From the NCBI GenBank assembly GCA_910588295.1, contig CAJUQO010000002.1:1-64000 (forward strand): 64,000 bases of DNA, read 5' to 3'. The DNA comes from an uncultured Lachnospiraceae bacterium. Lineage in GTDB: Bacteria > Bacillota > Clostridia > Lachnospirales > Lachnospiraceae. The notes under the pieces are model-generated. The model saw only the letters and a list, made by a program, of their open reading frames with translations, was not told the origin of the DNA and did not search any database. Below, piece after piece: positions 1 to 8,859 of this stretch. The position numbers and the translations under genes are program-made. Within the stretch, counting starts at the first letter, position 1, and every line of letters begins with the position of its first letter.

Positions 1-182
1 AAAATCGGGTACTACACAAATTCAAAATGTCCTTGACAAGGGGTACAATTTACAATTCATATCTGCTCTACTATCATTTTTTAACACTACTTTCCGTATT
101 ATAGCACTTTTTATTTTTAAACTCAATCATTCGGTTCCATATTATTCTCCTACTCTCAATATATAGTTATCCCTAAACACAT

Positions 183-1079
183 TTACATATCATTAGACCA
201 CATATTAATTTGACTATTCCAATCTTGCTGCCATTCTTCTTCATTCACAATTACATCAAATACAGGCTCAAGGAAAATCTGTATTTTCTCAATGACCACC
301 GAAAACTCAAGCGTATCATCTTTTATGGTTTTCAAAAAGTATTTCCAGCGTTTCTGCATATCCACATCCTCGGCAAGTGTGAGAATACGCTTGAAACTGT
401 CCTTTTCGTAGGGTGTCCCTCGCCGTTCCAATGTTCTGGATATTGCTGTCTGCAATTTCGCTCCATCAAAATCAAAAGTCTTTGCCAGATAGTAAATATC
501 GTAAAAGTCCTTCATTCTGCTTGTCAGCTCAAACCGCTGTAAAATAGCGTCAAACTTTTCAGCAACCGTACTTTCAAGAGAATACGTCATAATAACAGGA
601 GCTTCAAAATCGGGAAGCTGCGTATGAATCGTCCGTTCCTCGGCACATGGCACAATCACATCCCCCACTCCTATATCCACATTGAACGGCACACGGACAT
701 TTTTGATTTTTCCGATAATCTGCGTACTAATGCCGTTATATTTCCTTTGTGGGGAAATTTTCTCAAAGCCTTTGGCTGTCATCTCAATATAATCATTGCC
801 CGTAGGCACGGCAAGAATTTTTACAATAAGAGCCTGTACTTCTTCTAACGAGTTAGAAACACTGCGCAATAGGAAATCCACATCAACAGTCGCCCGGCTT
901 TCAAAATTTGTAAGCGTGTAAATATACAAACCACCCTTAAGAATAAGAGTATCCTCATGCCCCGACCTTGAAAGCTTCCGCAAAAATTCTTCCTGCATAA
1001 AAAGCTGCAAACATTGCTGATAACTAATGCCAACCGCTTTTGCCTTATTCCTAAGCCTTGCCAAAACAGATGCCGCCAT
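183..1079 (-). CDS. AbiEii-type nucleotidyltransferase toxin
   Basis: Likely toxin of an AbiE-type (type IV) toxin-antitoxin pair. Near the N-terminus a KGG motif is followed about 16 residues later by a D-x-D (TVDVDF), the pattern of the AbiEii/AbiGii nucleotidyltransferase fold; a glycine and two acidic residues there bind the nucleotide and metal. The frame can be opened upstream to a GTG at 1097, but the family normally begins close to an 'AxSVxARL' segment, so I chose the ATG at 1079 (298 aa). It starts 8 bases after the stop of the partner gene, typical of the bicistronic AbiE layout. The C-terminal half is acidic and helical. Function is inferred from family and context; other AbiEii proteins may act on tRNA, but the target here is not visible. 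Confidence 0.82.
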   Translation of the reverse strand: MAASVLARLRNKAKAVGISYQQCLQLFMQEEFLRKLSRSGHEDTLILKGGLYIYTLTNFESRATVDVDFLLRSVSNSLEEVQALIVKILAVPTGNDYIEMTAKGFEKISPQRKYNGISTQIIGKIKNVRVPFNVDIGVGDVIVPCAEERTIHTQLPDFEAPVIMTYSLESTVAEKFDAILQRFELTSRMKDFYDIYYLAKTFDFDGAKLQTAISRTLERRGTPYEKDSFKRILTLAEDVDMQKRWKYFLKTIKDDTLEFSVVIEKIQIFLEPVFDVIVNEEEWQQDWNSQINMWSNDM

Positions 1080-1087
1080 ATCAGCCA

Positions 1088-1696
1088 CTACAACCACACT
1101 CCAATCAATTCTTTTACCTTCTTCTGCACTCTGAGTTCTTTTGCATATTTCATAAGGTTTGGGATATTCTTCTGCGTGTCCCTCACATAACCTTGAACTG
1201 CCTTATTAAAAATTTCTTTATCCATCTTGCTCATATTCCGCAAGACATCACAAATCGTACGGTCACGGTCATAAATGCGGACATCCACAAAATCAATACT
1301 TCCTTTTATTTCCCCCAGTGGTACTAAATAAGGCTCAACTCTATAAGCCTTTACAAACGGATAATCTATCTTTGTACGATTCCTTGAAACATTTTTATCA
1401 ACCGCAATATTCCATTCGGCAGGATTACGGTCGCTATAATGATAATAAAAGAGAGCTGTTTCCATACAAAGGACTGCATCTGGAAAAAGCCGATTGATGA
1501 TCTTAACCTCCTGTCCATCAAAGGAATCCACCCAATGGTAATATCCCCATTTTACCTTTTCAATCAGTCCTTCATCTAATAATTTCTGAATATCAGCATA
1601 ATATAGTTTATAAGAATTAAGTTCAGCGGTCGTCATGATACAATCATGGTCAAAAAAAATTCTTCTGACAATATCTATCACTTTTTCATCAAGCAT
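1088..1696 (-). CDS. AbiEi-type antitoxin / transcriptional regulator
   Basis: A 202-aa protein directly upstream of the AbiEii-like toxin. The N-terminal 60 residues look like the winged-helix domain of AbiEi antitoxins (a helical segment, then 'LLDEGLIEKVKWGYYHW', the usual wing that ends in a G-Y/W turn). The rest matches the 'LFPDAVLCMETALFYY' and 'YDRDRTICDVLR' segments of the COG5340-type antitoxin domain. In studied AbiE systems the antitoxin represses the operon rather than binding the toxin tightly; the same is likely here. A GAGGTG site lies a few bases before the ATG. Confidence 0.82.
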   Translation of the reverse strand: MLDEKVIDIVRRIFFDHDCIMTTAELNSYKLYYADIQKLLDEGLIEKVKWGYYHWVDSFDGQEVKIINRLFPDAVLCMETALFYYHYSDRNPAEWNIAVDKNVSRNRTKIDYPFVKAYRVEPYLVPLGEIKGSIDFVDVRIYDRDRTICDVLRNMSKMDKEIFNKAVQGYVRDTQKNIPNLMKYAKELRVQKKVKELIGVWL

Positions 1697-1829
1697 TGAT
1701 TACACCTCTATTAATCCACGCAAAAATATCTCAACAATTATGTGATTTGCTATAGTATATCCTCCTTTGTATGAGAAGTCAATAATAGTAAAGCGCCACA
1801 TACAAATCATTTAGTGGTGTGGTTTTATA

Positions 1830-1872
1830 TTTAAAACTCAGCTTGTCCAAGAATCTATAGACAAACTGAGTT
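1830..1872 (-). terminator. Intrinsic terminator after the mobile-element remnant
   Basis: Inverted repeat of 13 bases (1835-1847 against 1860-1872, one mismatch) with a 12-base loop. Read on the minus strand the stem is followed by TTTTAAAT. It lies 15 bases after the stop of the remnant ORF ending at 1887, so it is that gene's terminator. Confidence 0.6.
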
Positions 1873-1886
1873 CCTTACATTCTGTA

Positions 1887-2095
1887 TCATACATAAACAT
1901 CATCATTAGCTGCCGCATAAAGATTTATCCATCTCGGAGTGTCGCAAACTTCGATAGAATAAGGCTTCCCGACATTCCCCGCATCTTCATTTTCATCATA
2001 CTTCTTTATCCTTTCAAACGTCGAAAAGCTATGTATCGGGAATCCCACCGTATCATGCCCGTCCAAAAATACGGTAAGTGGAACATTACCGCTGC
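1887..2095 (-). pseudogene. C-terminal remnant of an unidentified gene
   Basis: About 68 codons on the minus strand read as ordinary protein and end in a stop followed by a terminator hairpin. The text includes 'FLDGHDTVGFPIHSF' and 'YSIEVCDTPRWINLYAA'. Upstream of about 2090 the same frame runs through the antisense of the Mn-catalase coding sequence, so the real gene is cut there. I do not recognise the family. Its position beside an AbiE pair and at a gene-breaking junction suggests a fragment of an integrated element. The 1697-1886 stretch holds only the AbiE promoter region and the terminator. Confidence 0.45.
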
Positions 2096-2096
2096 T

Positions 2097-2540
2097 TCTC
2101 TGGGTACAGAGGAACTGGCTCATCTGGAGATTGTGGCCACCATCGTTCACCAGCTGACCCGCAACCTCTCCATGGATGAGATAGAAAAGAGCGGCTTTGC
2201 CCCTTACTACGTGGATCACACCGTGGGCGTATGGCCCCAGGCGGCCTCCGGTTTTCCGTTCACGGCTGCTCAGTTCCAGGTGACCGGCGATCCCCTTACT
2301 GATCTGACGGAGGATCTGGCGGCAGAACAGAAAGCCCGCACCACCTACGACAACATTCTGCGCCTGACCACAGACCCGGATGTGGTGGATCCCATCCGTT
2401 TCCTGCGGGCCCGGGAAATCGTACACTTCCAGCGGTTTGGCGAAGCCCTGCGCACCGTCCAGGATCAGCTGGATTCCCGCAATTTCTACGCCTTCAATCC
2501 TTCTTTTGATATGCCGACCACCTGCAGCACACAGAACTAA
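2097..2540 (+). pseudogene. 5'-truncated manganese catalase (CotJC-like)
   Basis: From about 2100 the plus strand encodes the C-terminal two thirds of a Mn-catalase of the spore-coat CotJC type: GTEELAHLE (metal-ligand Glu and His), then 'YYVDHTVGVWPQAASG', 'DLAAEQKARTTYDNILRL' and 'REIVHFQRFGEALR' (more di-manganese ligands), ending naturally after 'NPSFD'. The family is about 190-200 aa; here the first 55-60 residues, including the first ligand Glu, are missing and are replaced by sequence that reads as another gene on the opposite strand. No Shine-Dalgarno precedes the apparent ATG at 2031. It is almost certainly dead. Confidence 0.8.
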
Positions 2541-2554
2541 TGGTATAAAGGCAG

Positions 2555-2592
2555 AAAACGGAGCAGCCCTGCTTTTATATGGCAGAGCTGCT
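2555..2592 (-). terminator. Terminator of the short URO-D operon
   Basis: Stem 2562-2572 / 2582-2592 (11 bases, one G-U) with a short AT-rich loop; on the minus strand it is followed by CCGTTTT. It lies just after the stop at 2599 and closes the 5824-2599 unit. Confidence 0.6.
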
Positions 2593-2598
2593 TCGCTT

Positions 2599-3611
2599 CT
2601 ATCTGCTCAGTTTATCCCACGTCCGGAAGACCGCATATACGTTCTCAGGCTTTGCGCAGGCTCCAAACTCGCACTGGACAATACAGCCGCTCTTATCCCA
2701 CAGCCTGTCGTAAATTTCCGTTACGGCTCTTTCGATATCCTCCGTACTGCCCTCCGGCAACAGATGCTGCCTGTCTATTTCTCCCCAGAATGTAATCTTG
2801 CCTCCAAACTGCTCCAGGTTTTCCAGTCCCATGCAGAAAATCTGGGAATTAAACGCATCCAGCCCCAGTTCGATCAGCCGTGGATAGATCTCCAGCGTAT
2901 TGCCATCGGAGTGCATAAAGGTCTTTTTGCCGTATTTCCGGGCTATGTCTATATAATCCTTATACATGGGACGGAAATATTCATCCCACATCCTCGGATT
3001 GATCAGCAGACTTCTCTGGGAACCCCAGTCATCCATAAAAAACAGCCCGTCTACCTCTGTCTGCGCCCACTTTTCCAGAAGCTCGCAGTAAAAATCATGC
3101 ATCTGTTCCATAAATTTCAGCATATTTGCCGGCGGCTCCATCAGATCCTCATACAGCCGCTCCGTGGTGCGGAGAAACTGCAGCTGTTCAAACGGCTGGG
3201 AAGGCAGCCTGCGAGAACAAACTTGTCCGTATTATGGCAGAAATCGTTGACAGCCTGCACATCGAATCCCAGCTGTTCTACGGGGATATGTATCTTATCC
3301 ACGTCCTCCCACTCATCCTCCCTGACAAGAGCCTCTTTTGCCTGGCCGAAAATGCCTCTCTCCACATTGATAAAGAGGCCTCCCCAGTCATCCGTATACT
3401 CTCCCGGTGTATAGGGATCTCCATGGGCCGCTGTTTTTTCTTTCAGAAAAACAGGCGCCGTAACAATATCATCCTCAAAATCCCTCTGAATCTCTCTCAG
3501 CTGATCCCCGCAGTAGATCTCCGCCCAGGGCAGCGTCCACAGCTGGCGCGGTACACGTCCGTTTGTATTCTCAAATTCCAGTGTTTTATACACCAGTTCT
3601 CTTGACGTCAT
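2599..3611 (-). pseudogene. Frameshifted URO-D-fold methyltransferase-like protein
   Basis: Two adjacent frames together make one uroporphyrinogen-decarboxylase-fold protein of about 337 aa. The first (3611-3141) starts MTSRELVYKTLEFEN and carries 'YTDDWGGLF'; the second picks up 'QPFEQLQFLRTTERLY' and runs to 2599 with 'MHSDGNTLEIYPRLIELG', the H-x-D-G-N loop of this superfamily. The frames meet at about 3195-3210, where one missing base in a TTCCC stretch explains the shift. Apart from that nothing is lost, so this is either a recent inactivation or a sequencing error. It is the last gene of a three-gene operon of paralogues. Substrate unknown; true HemE function is unlikely given five divergent copies. 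Confidence 0.8.
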
Positions 3612-3653
3612 ATCCTGTTTTCCTCTCTATCATTTTCCTGTCCGACCGGTTTT

Positions 3654-4730
3654 TTATGCCTCATCCGGCAGCCGAAGCGGGTATTCGCCATATTTTTTCA
3701 CTGTCTCGACCATCGCATAAATATTTTCCACCGGAATTCCGTCATGGAGGGAGTGGTCGCTGCCGAGGATATAGCCGCCTCCCGGCCCCGCAACCCGCAT
3801 ACACTCCAAAGTCTGGTTCACCACATCCTCACGTGTGCCAAAGGGCAGCGTAATGGAAGAGTCCACGTTTCCTATCGGCGTCAGGATATCGCCATAGGTT
3901 CTTTTTACGTAGCCCAGGTCGTTTTTTCCTTTCCGTTCCAATGGCTGCCATGCGTCAATACCGCTGTGGGCCAGATCATCCAGGATACCGTTCATATTTC
4001 CGTCACAGTGAAGCATGATTTTTGCTCCGTGCGCTTTAAACGCCCTGGTCATCTCCCGGATATAGGGCAGGATAAAGATCCTCATATTCTCCGGCGAGAG
4101 GAAAGTACCAGAATTATACCCCATATCCTCGCTGATAATAACAGCGTCCGCCCCGGCCTCCAGCAAATGCAGCCCCGCGGCAATATTATAATCTGTAGCC
4201 ATTCTCATAATCGCATGGAACAGTTCCGGTTCTTCCATGGAGCACAGGCAGGCTTCCTCCATACCCATCAGGAAAAATAATGAGGTAAAGGGCCCCGTCA
4301 CGCCGCCGAGCACCGCCATCTTTCCCTCCGCCAGGACAAGGGCCTCCCGGACAGACTTCGTGCGGTTGCTGTCATGGGGATCCGGACACTCCCAGTTTTT
4401 GAAATCTTCCCAGTCGCGGATCGGATACTCCACCGGCGGATCAATGGGCCAGGAGCTTTCCGTTTTTTTGTACACGGTTCCCCATTCGTCCTGATACACA
4501 TTGTCCCCCAGCATTTTGGGCGAATATCCCGCAAAACCGTCCGACGGGATCCACACACTGTCCATGCCCAGTTTAAAGGAACAGGTAACCGCATCCTCCG
4601 CATTATACACTTCCGGCCGGCGTCCCAAAACCTCTTTAAAAAGATCCTGCTGGAACAAAAAATCAAACAGCGGAATCCTGTCGGGCTGCCTGTGTTCCAT
4701 CGCTGTCAAAAAACGTTCTCTTCCGTTCAT
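3654..4730 (-). CDS. URO-D-fold (MtaA/HemE superfamily) protein
   Basis: A 358-aa protein beginning MNGRERFLTAMEHRQPDRIP, the standard opening of the clostridial 'uroporphyrinogen decarboxylase family' proteins related to the MtaA/CmuA methyltransferases. A loop 'IMLHCDGNMNGILDDL' supplies the H-C-D-G-N element at the metal/corrinoid end of the TIM barrel, and 'GGGYILGSDHSLHDGIP' matches the last strand. The frame opens at 4751, but AAAGGAGG sits 7 bases before the ATG at 4730, which is the better start. It follows the 4748-5824 gene by 17 bases. Role inferred: transfer or removal of a methyl or carboxyl group on an unknown small molecule. Confidence 0.85.
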   Translation of the reverse strand: MNGRERFLTAMEHRQPDRIPLFDFLFQQDLFKEVLGRRPEVYNAEDAVTCSFKLGMDSVWIPSDGFAGYSPKMLGDNVYQDEWGTVYKKTESSWPIDPPVEYPIRDWEDFKNWECPDPHDSNRTKSVREALVLAEGKMAVLGGVTGPFTSLFFLMGMEEACLCSMEEPELFHAIMRMATDYNIAAGLHLLEAGADAVIISEDMGYNSGTFLSPENMRIFILPYIREMTRAFKAHGAKIMLHCDGNMNGILDDLAHSGIDAWQPLERKGKNDLGYVKRTYGDILTPIGNVDSSITLPFGTREDVVNQTLECMRVAGPGGGYILGSDHSLHDGIPVENIYAMVETVKKYGEYPLRLPDEA

Positions 4731-4747
4731 ATTTTTACCTCCTTTTA

Positions 4748-5824
4748 TCACTGTATGGCAGAATGCCTCAGCTCCATTATATTTTCACAGGCCCCGTATC
4801 TTCTGGCCGCCGCCACAAAGGCCCGCATGTTTTCCGGGCTGGTATTCGCCCCGATGGCGCAGCCGGAGCTGATGATCAGCCCGTATCCTTTTGTAGCCTC
4901 CACCACCGCCCGGACTGCCGCATCCACATCCTCCGGACTCCCCAGGTACAACGGGTCGCTGGGATTTACATTCCCCATCAATACAATATCCGCCGGCACT
5001 TCCTTTCTCGCGGTTTCCATGTCCAGCTTCCAGTCCACCTCCAGGAGCCTGGCCCCCGTTCGGCCCATGGCCCCGATAATTTTCGTGGTATCCCCGCAGA
5101 TATGGATGGAATACGGCAGATCCTCCGTCTGCACAGCCTCGACCACCTGTCTCTCATAGGGAAGAGCAAATTTCTGGTATATGGCCGGGGACACCAGATT
5201 GGGACTGGCGTAGGCGTCGCCCATACTGGTTATATTGGCGCCGGCCTCAAGCTGCGCCTTTGCAAAGGAAATATGTGCTTTTGCGCACCATTCCAGGGCA
5301 TGAAAGATCACTTCCTCATCTTCCTCAAATAGATCCATCATAAATTCCTGTGTCCCCCGGAGAATGCAGAGCAGATTAAATGGCCCCTGATCCGCACGGC
5401 CCATCACTATGGCCTCCCGTCCGATCTTTTCCGCGATCCTGGATGTGGTTTCCAGCCATTCCGGGAGCCGCCCGTCCGCTTTCGGGTCGGGAAGCTTCAG
5501 GTCATCGATCTGCCGCAGGTCTTTCAGCAGCGGTTCGCTCTCCTTCACCACCGCCACATTATCCTCGCGATAGATCACCTTCGCTCCGCAGGCTTCCGCC
5601 AGAGTAGAATCATCCACATCCATGATACAGCCGTCGTATCCGTATTTTTCGCGGCATTCCAGATGGCATTTTGCCATAACCGCCGGTTTTCTGTTCACAG
5701 TTCCGATACTGTATCCCCCATCACTCATGGCGAACATAAAGCTCTGCGGCACCACCGGCAGATGATCCGGCGTCTCTCCCCGCATAACCGCCCGGATCCT
5801 CTCAAGAGACGTCATTTCTCCCAT
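4748..5824 (-). CDS. MtaA-like URO-D-fold methyltransferase
   Basis: A 358-aa protein of the URO-D superfamily and the member here closest to corrinoid methyltransferases. It has 'YSIHICGDTTKII' (H-x-C-G-D) and, about 75 residues later, 'IISSGCAIGANTSPENM'; together these give the His-x-Cys plus Cys zinc site known in MtaA-type methylcobamide:thiol methyltransferases. An ATG at 5842 is possible, but ACGGAGG lies 8 bases before the ATG at 5824. First gene of a three-gene unit (5824 to 2599) read divergently from the AraC gene at 6039. No corrinoid-binding protein or corrinoid activator is in the window, so a methyl acceptor or donor protein must come from elsewhere, if one is used. Confidence 0.85.
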   Translation of the reverse strand: MGEMTSLERIRAVMRGETPDHLPVVPQSFMFAMSDGGYSIGTVNRKPAVMAKCHLECREKYGYDGCIMDVDDSTLAEACGAKVIYREDNVAVVKESEPLLKDLRQIDDLKLPDPKADGRLPEWLETTSRIAEKIGREAIVMGRADQGPFNLLCILRGTQEFMMDLFEEDEEVIFHALEWCAKAHISFAKAQLEAGANITSMGDAYASPNLVSPAIYQKFALPYERQVVEAVQTEDLPYSIHICGDTTKIIGAMGRTGARLLEVDWKLDMETARKEVPADIVLMGNVNPSDPLYLGSPEDVDAAVRAVVEATKGYGLIISSGCAIGANTSPENMRAFVAAARRYGACENIMELRHSAIQ

Positions 5825-6038
5825 AAAACCAACCTCCGTCATTTCTTTCTAACAGTCATTTTCACTTCACATAAGCGGTTACTGTTCACTCCGTGGCCAG
5901 CAACTATAATTGCCAATTTTTATCCGTATGACCATCTTTTTTTATTGACTATTGACAGTATCTATTATATTATTATTAAAAATGTATTGCTATCTTTTGT
6001 ATTTGGCATACAAATTTATCAATTCTATCGAGGTATCC
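5825..6038. promoter_or_regulatory. Divergent intergenic region, AraC gene / URO-D operon
   Basis: 214 bases between two outward-facing start codons. The part next to the AraC gene (5940-6000) is very AT-rich and holds TTGACT/TTGACA-like hexamers followed by TATTATATTATT, a plausible promoter for the regulator. I could not find a convincing copy of the operator seen at 11700 and 17369. An AraC site controlling the URO-D operon is likely here but is not resolved. Confidence 0.4.
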
Positions 6039-6941
6039 ATGCACGCACCAATTAATTGGAAGGATTCGTATTACTTATCCAGAGACCGTATCGTGTTGAC
6101 CAATGCGCAGATACCGATTCCCGGCATACGGGTTCTGGCCCATCATCTGATGTCTAGTGCGATCCCTTCCCTCCACCCCCATTATCACGAAAACTGTTTT
6201 GAATTCACAGTCATCCTTGACGGCGCCTTTATCTTCCGGACAAACGGCAAAAATTATACTGCGGCCGGCGGCGACGTCTTCATTGCCTACCCGGATGAAG
6301 TCCACAGCACAGACCGTTTCCCCATGTCCCACGGCGAAATCTACTGGCTTCAGCTTGATATCAGCTCCGTTTCCCGCTTTCTGTTTCTTGCGGAGGATGC
6401 CGCGCTGAATCTGACAAACCGTCTGCAGCACCTTCACCGCCATGTGATAAAAAATAATGCGCCGGAGCTTTTGTCCCTGCTCCGCAACGCATTTCAGCTG
6501 GCCGCCACAGATTCCAATCCCTATCTGATCGCCAGCTATCTGGTTCTTTTTTTGAACCAGCTGGCCGACAGCTCGGAGGAGAGGCATACGCTGTCCCGGG
6601 AAATCTACCAGGCGCTGAACTTCGTTTACGATCATATTGATATGGATATTTCACTGGATGAGCTGGCCGCCTGCAGCCACCTGTCGATCCCTCAGTTCAA
6701 GGTGCGATTTAAACAGGAGGTGGGCATTTCTCCCCGCAGCTTTGTCAATCTGCAGAAGATTGAGTCGGCAAAGGCCATGCTTCTGGAGGGCATGGCCAAG
6801 ACAGACGTGGCGCTGCAGCTGGGCTTTAACACCAGCAGCTATTTCTCAGCGGTATTTAAAAAATATACGACTCTGACGCCGTCTGAATACGTAAAACAGC
6901 AGCGTAAAAAAACGGCGGTATCCTCGGAAACCCCGAAATAA
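6039..6941 (+). CDS. AraC-family regulator with cupin sensor domain
   Basis: A 300-aa regulator. Residues about 30-110 form the AraC-type cupin: 'HYHENCFEFTVILDG', then 'AGGDVFIAYPDEVHS', which would bind a sugar or related ligand. The last 100 residues hold two helix-turn-helix units ('ISLDELAACSHLSIPQFK' and 'TDVALQLGFNTSSYFSAVF') of the HTH_18 type. The frame is open further upstream, but the ATG at 6039 has CGAGG five bases before it and lines up with the paralogue at 17447. It is transcribed divergently from the 5824-2599 URO-D operon, its likely target. It is clearly paralogous to the regulator at 17447; both start with an 'INWKD' segment. Confidence 0.9.
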   Translation: MHAPINWKDSYYLSRDRIVLTNAQIPIPGIRVLAHHLMSSAIPSLHPHYHENCFEFTVILDGAFIFRTNGKNYTAAGGDVFIAYPDEVHSTDRFPMSHGEIYWLQLDISSVSRFLFLAEDAALNLTNRLQHLHRHVIKNNAPELLSLLRNAFQLAATDSNPYLIASYLVLFLNQLADSSEERHTLSREIYQALNFVYDHIDMDISLDELAACSHLSIPQFKVRFKQEVGISPRSFVNLQKIESAKAMLLEGMAKTDVALQLGFNTSSYFSAVFKKYTTLTPSEYVKQQRKKTAVSSETPK

Positions 6942-6945
6942 TATC

Positions 6946-6988
6946 AGCCCCGACGCACCGGTCTGCTTTCAGACCATACGCCGGGGCT
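6946..6988. terminator. Stem-loop between convergent genes
   Basis: Outer arms AGCCCCG (6946-6952) and CGGGGCT (6982-6988) enclose an inner perfect stem 6960-6965 / 6970-6975 with loop CTTT. It sits between the convergent AraC gene and the epimerase gene and probably ends both transcripts, although T-tracts are short. Confidence 0.5.
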
Positions 6989-6993
6989 TACCG

Positions 6994-7872
6994 CTACTTT
7001 CTGCCGCAGGAAATACTCCACTGATTGCAGTAGACGCCATTCTCCTCAACACTGACCAGATCCTCCTGCTTCTCGAGATCTTCAATAATCCCCTGGCGCG
7101 AGGGAAGGGAGCTCCACGGTTCTATACACACATAGGGCGCCTCGCTCCGCGGTGTATGCCAGATTCCCAGATACTTCATCTGCGGATACCTGATTTTCAC
7201 ATAGCGGCCGCTCTGCCCGCTGGTGAGAGTCACGGCATCCGCCATATGTTTCAGTACGATCGCGTCATGGTCAAACAGGCCATGTCTCAGCCGTATCCCG
7301 TTCTCCTCCAGTGGAAAAGATTTCACAGCCCCCGTCACAAAACAGTCCTCGGAAAAAATGATCTGCTCCGGGGAACATGCCCGTTCAAACTTCAACTCGT
7401 AATCTTCAAACGCACCGTCCTCATCCAGAGGAACCTGAAACCCCGGATGGCCGCCTATGCCGAAATACATACGCCTGTCCCCGGTATTTCTGATCCGGTA
7501 GATAATGTCCAGCTCATTATCCTGAAGCCGGTATTCGATCTCATAGACAAAATCAAAGGGATATATCTCTTTGGTTTTGTCATCCGGGATAAATTGCAAT
7601 ACCATCCTTTCACTCTGCACCAGAACCGGCTTTAGCTCGGAAGCGCAGATAAATCCATGGATCCCCATGGTATATTCCCGGCCGCCATACCGGTATTTCC
7701 CGTCCGTCAGCCTGGCAATATAGGGAAATAGATTCGGCGCTTTTCCTGTCCAGTAGCGGGCGTCGCCCTGCCACAGATATTCCCGTCCATCCCCGTCGCG
7801 GAGGGACTGCAATTCTCCGCCAAGCGTATCCGCTATCACTGACAGCTTCGCGTTTTGAATACATAACCTCAT
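6994..7872 (-). CDS. Aldose 1-epimerase-like protein (LacX type)
   Basis: A 292-aa galactose-mutarotase-fold protein. It has the family marks 'GGELQSL', 'APNLFPYIARL', 'MGIHGF' (catalytic-region His), 'GIGGHPGFQVPL' (second His) and 'VCIEPW' near the end (the Glu of the E-P-W motif). These proteins interconvert anomers of free sugars, or in some cases bind sugar phosphates. It is the last gene of the importer unit (11564-6994), 12 bases after the permease stop, so it probably supplies the preferred anomer of the imported sugar to the isomerase or kinase. Confidence 0.85.
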   Translation of the reverse strand: MRLCIQNAKLSVIADTLGGELQSLRDGDGREYLWQGDARYWTGKAPNLFPYIARLTDGKYRYGGREYTMGIHGFICASELKPVLVQSERMVLQFIPDDKTKEIYPFDFVYEIEYRLQDNELDIIYRIRNTGDRRMYFGIGGHPGFQVPLDEDGAFEDYELKFERACSPEQIIFSEDCFVTGAVKSFPLEENGIRLRHGLFDHDAIVLKHMADAVTLTSGQSGRYVKIRYPQMKYLGIWHTPRSEAPYVCIEPWSSLPSRQGIIEDLEKQEDLVSVEENGVYCNQWSISCGRK

Positions 7873-7884
7873 GATCCGCAGCTC

Positions 7885-8859
7885 CTATTTACTCTCCGAA
7901 ACGCGGGACAGCTGGATCGTATTGATCAGGACTGCCATCAGGATCAGTCCGCCCCTGACAATATACTGCACGTACTCGCTGACATTCATAAGCGTCATAC
8001 CGTTCAGCAGCACGCCCAAAAAGATCAGTCCGACAAAGGTTCCTTTCACATCACCGACGCCGCCGTTCAGGCTGCCGCCGCCAATGATGACGGAAGCGAT
8101 GACATCCATTTCCCAGCCTTTCCCAAAATTGTGCGCCGCCGACATAACCTGGGAAGAGCACATAATACCTCCCATAGCCGCCAGCGCCTGTACGGCTACC
8201 ATGACCAGGATCTTCACCTTTTTGACATTTACGCCGGACAGACGGGCCGCCTCCGGATTTCCGCCTGCCGCATAAACGGAACGGCCAAAGGTCGTATAGG
8301 TCATGATGATATGGACGATGATAAAAACAATGATCAGCAAAATCGCCGGGACGGGAATGCCCGCGATATTGCCCGCACCGATCGTATTGTACCAGCTGGG
8401 GAATCCGGTAAGGGGAAAACCGCCAGACAGCAGGGCGGCGGCCCCGTACAAAACGTTCATCATGGCCAGCGTAATGATAAAGGTAGGAATATTGAACTTT
8501 GTCCGGAGGAATCCGTTAAACGCGCCGATCAGTCCGCAAATGGCCACGGATACGATAATCCCCAGTACGATACCGGTCTCCATGGGCAGGATCCCCGCCG
8601 CCTCCAGCCTGCGCCCCACAAGGCCGGCGATAATACCGGAAATAGCCACTGTAGACGAAATAGACAGGTCGATCTCGCCGCAGATGATCACCATAGTCAT
8701 GCCAAAAGCGATCACACCCTTAAATGCCGCGCTCCGCAGAATACCCAGGATATTGGAAACGGTAAAAAATCCGGGCGCCGTAATTGCAATCACAATACAG
8801 ATAGCCAACAGGATCATTTCCATCATATGCTTTTGAAAGATTTTATTTACCTTGTTCAT
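7885..8859 (-). CDS. Sugar ABC transporter permease (RbsC-like)
   Basis: A 324-aa polytopic membrane protein of the ribose/galactose (BPD_transp_2) permease family: about nine hydrophobic segments, a central 'GAFNGFLRTKFNIPTFIITL' and 'TTFGRSVYAAGGNPEAARLS', the cytoplasmic loop that contacts the ATPase. An upstream in-frame ATG exists at 8886, but the ATG at 8859 has AAGGAGC before it and overlaps the ATPase stop as ATGA, a translational-coupling overlap. Works with the 8856-10349 ATPase and the 10434-11564 binding protein. Confidence 0.93.
   Translation of the reverse strand: MNKVNKIFQKHMMEMILLAICIVIAITAPGFFTVSNILGILRSAAFKGVIAFGMTMVIICGEIDLSISSTVAISGIIAGLVGRRLEAAGILPMETGIVLGIIVSVAICGLIGAFNGFLRTKFNIPTFIITLAMMNVLYGAAALLSGGFPLTGFPSWYNTIGAGNIAGIPVPAILLIIVFIIVHIIMTYTTFGRSVYAAGGNPEAARLSGVNVKKVKILVMVAVQALAAMGGIMCSSQVMSAAHNFGKGWEMDVIASVIIGGGSLNGGVGDVKGTFVGLIFLGVLLNGMTLMNVSEYVQYIVRGGLILMAVLINTIQLSRVSESK

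Noticed and set aside
1..60. TTGACA near 34 as a promoter
   Set aside because: No acceptable -10 box at 16-18 bases, and no plus-strand gene follows.
2380..3414. 344-codon plus-strand frame across the catalase end and URO-D pseudogene
   Set aside because: It joins a shadow of catalase with the antisense of a URO-D gene; no domain resemblance.
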